Source: Prostheceraeus crozeri | Taxonomy: Eukaryota > Platyhelminthes > Polycladida > Euryleptidae | Direction: 5' to 3' | DNA: 64,000 nucleotides | Assembly (NCBI GenBank): GCA_907163375.1 | Contig: CAJQUW010009026.1 | Span: 269,501-333,500 of the forward strand | In this document: positions 57,781-64,000 of the stretch, piece by piece | Layout of the letters: every line of letters starts with the position of its first letter | Numbering within the stretch: the stretch's first letter is position 1 | Position numbers and translations under genes: made by a program | Notes under the pieces: model-generated | What the model saw: only the letters and a program-made list of their open reading frames with translations | Databases searched by the model: none | Told to the model about the DNA's origin: nothing

Positions 57781-58239
57781 ACACTCGCGCACGCACGGTC
57801 CAGGAAGGATGCCGAGATTGAGACATTGTCTCTGTAAGTATGTTTAGTTAACGTTATTGTCTTCAACACCTTCTGTCCATATACTCGATCCAGTTCGAGC
57901 GTCTGCTGATCGTGGCGCCAATTTTAAGAACTATGCCGCAAGGAATAGGAAATTAAGGTGATGAATATTGGAGACAGACTCTGGAGGCGCAAGGAGGGGC
58001 AGGTGACACACACAAACACACACGCACACGCCATATATTGGGCATTTGTTGCGTCTCGACGTCGCCGACTATACTGGCGACTGATGAACGTCTTCTAGTG
58101 TCATCGCGTTGTCTCATATCGCGTGTGATCGTCATACGAGCGCATGTCACTCCAAATCACTGGAAGGTATATTCAATATTTCTCTTGTGTTTTCAGGCAC
58201 TCGGACGTTCAACATTGGAGTCGACCGCTATTCATCGAA
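57781..58239 (+). other. Probable 5' UTR of noggin with an intron (57834-58196)
   Basis: CTCTGTAAGTATG at 57831 is a strong splice donor. TTTCTCTTGTGTTTTCAG ending at 58196 is a strong acceptor with a polypyrimidine tract. The 43 bases from 58197 to the ATG would then be the second part of the 5' UTR. The transcription start is not fixed. Between them lies a CpG-containing stretch with ACACACAC and TCGCGTGTGATCG. This is inferred from splice-site quality only. Confidence 0.45.
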
Positions 58240-59220
58240 ATGCTACTTATAACTGCATCATCGCTCGTGAGAGTTTTACTGGTCACTCTTCTGCTGATAG
58301 GAAAGATTCCACATCTCAATGCAGTCCCGGTAACAAGGAAAGTCAACGAGAAGACTACGAACTCATCAGTCCCTGGACGAACTTTATCAAAGAGGGACTA
58401 CTCAGGTATCCCCTCTAACTTCGGGACCAGTGGAGCCGGGCTAATGCCAGGCGATGGGTACTGGCTGAGAGAGGATGGAGAGTTGACCGGACAGGCTCTC
58501 TCACCCACTCGGATATTCATACCTCTTGACAAGGACCTATCGAGAACTACTTGGGAGCTTCTGGAGCGCAGAAACAATCCCGACGAGCAGTTCGCAGCTC
58601 AACTCCATCGAAGAGTCTCTGCAGACGGACGGTCTCCCATGGCCCAGGGAGGATCCGAATTTCCACACATGGAAGAAAGGCCATTCAAACTTTCTCTCGT
58701 AGAATCTACGCCTCAGATGATGCGGCGACTGGGCAATCAATATTTTGATATGAGCTTTACCCGGATTATGCAGCCACAAGAACATCGAGAAAATCCTAAT
58801 GGACAAGTAAATTTCCCTAGTCGAAGTAAGGGGAAAGTGCCGAAATTTGTGCGATCAGTTGTACGACAATTTGCTCATCTTCTGTATGAAGGACACGGCC
58901 ATCGTCGATCAAATCATCTGAATCGGAAAACCAGAAGAAACTTGCGTAAATTTCTGTCATTTTTTACGACATGTCCAATCAAATTTCAGTGGAAAGATTA
59001 TGGACCAAAATTTTGGCCTCGCTGGGTAAAAATTGGTAGTTGTCATAACACTGGACGATCGTGTTCTATTCCCCCTGGCATGAAATGCCGACCACATCGA
59101 CGGAAACTAGTAAAAATTTTGAGATACATTTGCCTTGCATCATGGAGTCCTGATCAATGTGGTTGGAAGCGCATGACACTTCCTATATTACTGTCGTGCA
59201 AGTGCGGATGCTTGAAATAA
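58240..59220 (+). CDS. noggin: Noggin homologue, secreted BMP antagonist
   Basis: A 326-residue secreted protein expected to bind BMP ligands outside the cell and block their receptors. The Met at 58240 is chosen because a hydrophobic signal peptide follows at once (residues 1-28, cleavage likely after LNA). The upstream Met at 58144 lies in the probable intron. RIFIPLDKDLSRTTWELLER (91-110) with DEQFAA matches the N-terminal clip of noggin (IFDPKEKDLNETLL...DPGFMA). A basic, heparin-binding-like stretch occupies 220-238. The cysteine domain begins CPIKFQWKDYGPKFWPRWVK and ends CKCGC. Cysteines 245, 268, 275, 283, 298, 307, 320, 322 and 324 give all nine of vertebrate noggin, with nearly the same spacing. 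One N-glycosylation sequon is at Asn41. The protein is longer than human noggin (232 residues) because of a longer middle region, and has two extra residues (LK) after the last Cys. The coding region is a single exon, as in vertebrates. Confidence 0.95.
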   Translation: MLLITASSLVRVLLVTLLLIGKIPHLNAVPVTRKVNEKTTNSSVPGRTLSKRDYSGIPSNFGTSGAGLMPGDGYWLREDGELTGQALSPTRIFIPLDKDLSRTTWELLERRNNPDEQFAAQLHRRVSADGRSPMAQGGSEFPHMEERPFKLSLVESTPQMMRRLGNQYFDMSFTRIMQPQEHRENPNGQVNFPSRSKGKVPKFVRSVVRQFAHLLYEGHGHRRSNHLNRKTRRNLRKFLSFFTTCPIKFQWKDYGPKFWPRWVKIGSCHNTGRSCSIPPGMKCRPHRRKLVKILRYICLASWSPDQCGWKRMTLPILLSCKCGCLK

Positions 59221-60329
59221 TGCTAGCAATCAGATTATTCTTGTGATCATTGCTACTTATAAACAGAGGACACTAACTCAACAAAGCTGTGGCTACGAAT
59301 TCCAAAGACACCTTTCGAACCAAAGTTACTAAAGCGACATAAAGCGGCCAACTCTATATTTACAGTGTTGTAGTACAAGTCTACTTAGATATCGGAGCGG
59401 TCGTAAGTAGTAGAAATTTCATATCATAATAATGTCATGTAAAGAGTGTCATAGATATGATAATGGCAGTTAGATATGCTACGCATGCTGTTCGCTGCTT
59501 ATATAAGTGTCTCACGACATGAACGAGTGTCGAAAATTCTATTCCTAACTAATTTTCAGCTAGATTATTCTAAAATATATCAATTAATCAACAGTGCAGA
59601 TGGTCATAGTTTGCTTCTATATTATCTTCAATACATTCTATGTTATTCATACTTATGATATTCGTGAATGTCCAGAAATGCCTAATTGCATTTACGCATA
59701 TCGCAATGAAATTGATGCTCATCAAAAAGTGCATTAAATCAGCAGCCTTCATGTCCAAAATGTTAAATATTTAGAAATATTCGTACATGAGTATGCAATC
59801 TTTCTTTCAAATATAGCGTACAGATCTGTAAAATAATTATTGCGTTTAACTTAAGAGATGTCTACCGATTTATCTATCTCCATGCAATGAAGTTGATTTG
59901 AATGTACATGTAAAATGAAAACTTTCAACTTTTATTGCGTCTAAATTATTCTAAACCGTTCCGATATTGCTACTTCACTGCTTTTGAGTGACTTGTTGCT
60001 TTCGTGACGCATTCCTTGTTCTATTCATTGCATTCACTTTTGAGTAGTACATTCACTTTCTGTGATGATGTAATCAGGAAAGTTGATCTGTTTTATATTT
60101 TTTCTCATAGGAAGATAATACCATTTGATATCATTAGATGTACAAAGAGAATGACATAATCATTTATTTGACTTTGAATGTGAAATATTTCAAATGATTT
60201 CAGAACAAGCCTTCCTGACCGGTTCATTTTTTGGATTTATTGTCACAATTGTTTTTTTTTTCATTTGAGCTTTAAGTACTGGGCAAGAGATAGGAGGCAG
60301 CAGTGAAGATGAAACTATCATAAATTCTG
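59221..60329. other. 3' flank of noggin, probably including its 3' UTR
   Basis: AT-rich DNA after the stop codon. No strong AATAAA signal was seen close to the stop, so the end of the transcript is open. No other gene was recognised. Confidence 0.4.
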
Positions 60330-60920
60330 CCCCAGGCATCAAATTTCATATCTATTGTTTGTCAATTTGCTTGTCAATGGATTAGATGGTTGATCACCTC
60401 GCAGATAAATGCCTTTCTGTCTTCTGTGTGTGTCAAAGGTGATTAAGTCCAAGTATTGTAAACAAACTTTCTGATCAGAACATAACAATCCGATCAGGAG
60501 GAGGAATGATAAAAATTGGGGGCGGTCATGTCTACACTCGTGTGATGCCAACCTGCTGAATGTCATTACACTTGCACGGGTGCATAATCTTCACACGAGG
60601 GCCTAAAGATGGTCCTTTCATAGACATCAGATCTCCAAAGGCTTAAAAATCGGTCAATTGGAATCCCCTCAATTGTCGCCATTTCTAACAAACATGAGGT
60701 TCCCCCGGATACTACGGCGCCTGTCCTATCCATGTGTCGCCGTTCCTGACGCCAAGGAGACATATGGGAACCACGTTTGCTTCCCAGAGAGAAACTGCTT
60801 TGGTGACTGACCAGCCAGTCCATGATTCTGGCCTCTTCTTGTAATGATGAGACAGGTAGAGCTAATTCATTGTCATTGTATTTTTTTAGTTGATATTTTT
60901 GCTTTCGGATTGTATTCATA
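60330..60920. promoter_or_regulatory. GC-richer block downstream of noggin, candidate regulatory element
   Basis: The composition is more balanced than in the flanks. A 117-codon - strand frame (60566-60919) is open but matches nothing I know. The block carries no repeat signature. A conserved noncoding element or an unrecognised small exon are both possible. Confidence 0.3.
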
Positions 60921-61239
60921 TTGCATTCGTATATATATTGTGAAATTTAATCCATTAATCAAATTTCTCTATCACTTATGACAGACACGTGTTCATGCGT
61001 GATGACAGCAACGTACACACAAACAGAAATACAATCTCACACATTCCATTTAGTATTTCTGTTAGAGTCTACCTCGTTATTTGGATGCTCGCTGTCTTTT
61101 GAATTGTCTACTGTCTGTTTCGTCTGTAGACAGCAGTTATCCATCCCTTTTCGTTTCCCTCAACATTTTTCATGTCTCCATTTTTTCATGTTTGCCATTT
61201 GTAAATAAACAAATCTGACGCCTCTTTCAGAGACAAGGT

Positions 61240-61690
61240 TTGAATTTTTCGTCCGCTTCGCTACGATCGGCAAGGTTGGGTGATAGCAAATAGGAGGGAA
61301 GAGGGGGCGGTCACTGAGGTGTCGCCTGGGTCATCATCAAACACGCTCTGTTAATAGGCAATTGATGGTGCCACGAGAGAAACTTATGGATGCACATGCG
61401 CCGTCTTCGGAATGATCAATTAGCCATAGAGGTGATTGTGCAGGCACAAAAGTGGACTGGGGGCAAGGCGAGTGGGAATACAATCGTTTGGCGATCGTAT
61501 CTGGCGTCACCTCATGTCGCCACAAATGGCGGTTGAACAGGCGGTAGATGACAGCAAAATCAAAGCAGGAGGAGAGACGAAACTGAGACTTGCAAACGCC
61601 AAGACATTTCCCCATTTGTAATAACAATAAAGGGATAATAATGTGGGTGGCGAGGACGGGACGATCACTACGGCGCCGTGACGGGTAGGG
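61240..61690. promoter_or_regulatory. GC-rich block about 2 kb downstream of noggin, candidate regulatory element
   Basis: A sharp rise in G+C with many CpG sites. It includes GGGGGCGGTCAC, GATCAATTAGCC (homeodomain-like) and GGCGTCACCTC. Two overlapping frames (96 codons on -, 61 on +) argue against protein coding. The sequence is not repeated in the window. Confidence 0.3.
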
Positions 61691-62375
61691 GGGCCAGGAA
61701 GAATGTGACTGATCGAATCAAAACGAGCATGAACATGTGTGGGTTATGGTAACTTGAGGAATCCCTATCACATTGTTGTGGTTTCAAAATCCTCCTAATA
61801 ATGTACTAATTATGTAAAAATCCAAATACTACCTCTGTGATAGCAGTGAAATGCTTGACCATAGATGGATAATGAATATTTCTTTTGTCGATCATCGTCT
61901 TGGTAATTGTCACATTTATTATTTGATATCTTACTATTTAGAATCAGTGGCAAGAAATAAATAAATAGTTTGAAAATTATTAGGCGATTTAACGGTAATA
62001 TTTTCTCCATTATCTATGGCATAGATAAGCTTTTGAAGTTTAATATTCGAAGTAAACATTCATCCAAGTAATTGTGAGCAAAACTGCAGTCTGAAGAATT
62101 TAATCAATTCATTAATTTAGGAAATGCATCAACTGTTCAAAACAGAGATTTGTAAGATAAACGATGTCTACATTTTGATTACTGCCAGAGACAGATGGAT
62201 GCGACCGCACTTTTTACATAAACAGACATTACATCTCATATGAAGGTAAAATACACAGCATTCTAATTGATGAATAGGATGGCCGCGAACAGAAGACTAC
62301 GTTTCATATCGGAGTAGGCAAAAACCAGTTCTGTCTTCTAAAATTTTATGGCTAAGAGATGACGTTAAAAGCTAT
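61691..62375. other. No gene seen; 3' flank of the Penelope-like fragment
   Basis: AT-rich DNA. The part from about 62280 is probably the 3' UTR of the Penelope-like element on the - strand. Confidence 0.4.
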
Positions 62376-62690
62376 TTACAGGCCCGACGTTTCACGCCTT
62401 CGCGCTTCCTCAGGGGCAACACAAGCAAAAACCAAGATATCTAAAGTGAAGTTGTCAATAGACACAATATGCTTGAATTGAGATCTGTGGTCTGCCAGCG
62501 CACTGCTGGTCTTATTGTTAAAAGAACGCGCGTGTTCCATGAAACGTAATTTAAAAGGACGACTAGACTGCCCTATATAAAAATTGGCACAAAATTTACA
62601 GGTAAATTTGTAAACAAAGAATTTGTCTTTGCAAGTATATTTGCTAGGTAACCAGTCACAGATTGTAATTCTGTAAGCTACTACCTACAA
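62376..62690 (-). mobile_element. Penelope-like element 3' fragment with open GIY-YIG domain
   Basis: The - strand is open to a TAA at 62376-62378. It reads FFVYKFTCKFCANFYIGQSS, RPFKLRFMEHARSFNNKTSS and ALADHRSQFKHIVS: first Tyr, Cys pair, YIGQ, Arg and EH of the GIY-YIG nuclease of Penelope-like elements. CCTGAGGAAGCGCGAAGGCG followed by TGAAACGTCGGG is the typical PLE segment before the 3' end. The reverse transcriptase is missing through 5' truncation near 62690. It differs clearly from the copy at 44860-45590, so two PLE lineages are present. Confidence 0.8.
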
Positions 62691-62699
62691 ATTCTGTAA

Positions 62700-63250
62700 T
62701 TCTGTAAGTTGAGACCCAGTACCACAAACTTTTGCACTTTTGGAGAAATTACCTCGGATTTGACTGATCATGATAACAATGCAGACGGAATGATGGTATT
62801 TTACAGATCCTTCGTGTCATGACAGCCTTTGAGAGGTAGTGTTTGTTATCTTAGCAACTCGATAGGTTACTGTTACTTAAAGCTGAACCTCTTATTAGAG
62901 TACTTTCTTATCACAAACCATCTGCACTGGAAGAGCAAAATAACATAACAAAGACAATGATCATAATTAGCTACAAAAGATGTAAATTGGTCCACATTAA
63001 TTTCCAGATTCAAGAAATGAAGCATAAATTTAGTGAATCTTCTTATTGAACCGGTGAAAAGAGAACTAAAAAACTTGAATTTTCGTCCAATAAGCACAAT
63101 GAGTTCTCAACTTGTTCATGAAGACTTGCATTATTATGCCGTTCATGAAATTCTCTCGATAGTCAGCTTATATCCGCTCAATTAAGATACTTGTTCTAAC
63201 TGTTCATTCCTTTTGATATCCAACATGTTACATACTACTTACATAGTGGT
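62700..63250 (-). mobile_element. TIR element R1, copy D, partial
   Basis: The - strand matches R1 from AGTAGTATGTAACATGTTGG and ATATCAAAAGGAATGAA through ATGATCAGTCAAATCC to TGGTACTGGGTCTCAAC. A middle portion is diverged or missing and both ends are absent. Its right limit lies next to the Penelope-like fragment. Confidence 0.6.
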
Positions 63251-63529
63251 TCACGTTGTTAGTATTAAACACAGGAATAATTTACAAAAAAGTGACTTCT
63301 TAGAAAGTGATCAAACATTTTTTTTAACCGCGGAACGCATTATCTGAATTATCTTTTGAAATGAAAATGTTCACTGTATGTCGACATCGACTGCAATAAT
63401 CGACTACATGTAGTGCAAGGCATTCGATTGTAGTCAAATATAGAGCTATAATGCTGACAGAAACTTGATGACTGGACAGACAGGAAATTTGAATGTAAAG
63501 TAAAAAATGTAAAATTGATGAAAGCAGCC

Positions 63530-63670
63530 AAAAGCAGTCATTTTTGTTTGCGGATTGTGATGAATTTCGTCAACATGCTACGACCGGTGAGATTTCTCAT
63601 GATTCGAAGAATCTCTTACGTGCAAGTTTTGCCTATGAAGTAAATCTTTCTACACTTAAGTTAAAAATAG
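63530..63670 (-). mobile_element. R2 element, copy f, partial and diverged
   Basis: TTGCGGATTGTGATGAATTT and the following ATTCGAAGAATCTC segment correspond to the start of R2. The rest is lost. Confidence 0.45.
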
Positions 63671-64000
63671 GGACTTGCGATGCTTTGAGATTCGAGTCGA
63701 TTCGAAATTGTGATTTGAGAAAAATTCGAATCGGGTCGCTTCAGCCGGCCAAAAATTACTCCACTTGTTTTGCTTTGTTATCGCTCGACACGACTACAAC
63801 GTGCAGTTTTAGTAAACTTGTGTGATGTTAGATTCTCATTGAAAGCAGTTGAAGACATCGATTGCTTCATGTTGTTCAAATCACCTATCGTTGCAAACTC
63901 GGATTCCTGAAAACTTTTAAACTGAATCAGTGAGCATGAGCCCGAGCTCCCATGACTCCAGGCCCGGGCTGTGGCAGAAGCTTATACAAGAATTAGTCTG
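63671..64000. other. No gene seen
   Basis: 63670-63740 contains repeated ATTCGA/TCGAAT motifs of transposon-end type, but no element could be delimited. Confidence 0.35.

Noticed and set aside
58144-58239. Upstream in-frame Met of noggin
   Set aside because: It lies within the probable 5' UTR intron, and a signal peptide starts directly at the Met at 58240.
1-64000. CRISPR array, operon or prokaryotic defence system
   Set aside because: The window is clearly animal nuclear DNA. No regularly spaced repeats or bacterial-type gene runs were seen.

Overview
The window is AT-rich nuclear DNA of an animal. The clearest host gene is a noggin homologue on the + strand (58240-59220). It carries a signal peptide, the N-terminal clip-like segment and all nine cysteines of the C-terminal cystine-knot region. 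The second host gene is an intronless rhodopsin-class GPCR on the - strand (1964-2968). The transposon mix (CR1/Jockey-like LINEs, an RTE-like LINE, Penelope-like elements, hAT, mariner, Tc1, Harbinger-like and piggyBac-like DNA elements, tRNA-derived SINEs) fits a marine invertebrate, perhaps an echinoderm or another invertebrate deuterostome. Nothing in the window fixes the phylum.

Layout. 0-5.3 kb: the GPCR gene lies between two copies of one hAT-type element, followed by a TIR element called R1 here. 5.3-9.4 kb: a CTTAAGG-rich repeat and an unidentified, possibly decayed coding stretch. 9.4-17 kb: a nearly full-length CR1/Jockey-group LINE on the - strand with a tRNA-like sequence at its 5' edge. 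After it comes a second LINE interrupted by about 1 kb holding an RTE-like LINE piece, a piggyBac-like MITE and an (AG)n tract. 18.2-20.3 kb: a mariner remnant with very long inverted repeats that share a Harbinger-like sequence. 21.2-26.3 kb: three copies of a family called R2 here, one containing a foldback element, plus a hAT MITE. 28.9-38.4 kb: mostly unique AT-rich DNA with a few GC-richer islands that could be regulatory, and one hAT element. 41.5-47.7 kb: R1 copies, LINE fragments, a decayed LTR-retrotransposon gag fossil and a Penelope-like element. 48.3-52 kb: a perfect hairpin, a Tc1-like transposon with one internal stop, and long-TIR elements. 52-57 kb: a GC-rich promoter-like segment, a cluster of tRNA-derived SINEs and another R2 copy. 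57.8-61.7 kb: noggin with a probable 5' UTR intron and two GC-richer downstream blocks. 62.4-64 kb: a Penelope-like GIY-YIG fragment and further R1 and R2 copies.

There is no operon-like organisation. The two host genes are unrelated in function and are about 55 kb apart. The noggin product should be a secreted BMP antagonist, and the GPCR an orphan receptor, probably peptidergic. Most of what can be read is the layered history of mobile elements. I found no convincing new biochemical system. The most unusual structures are the 2.1 kb mariner/Harbinger inverted repeat, the multi-copy R2 family with 8-bp target duplications, and the R1 copy split by a LINE.
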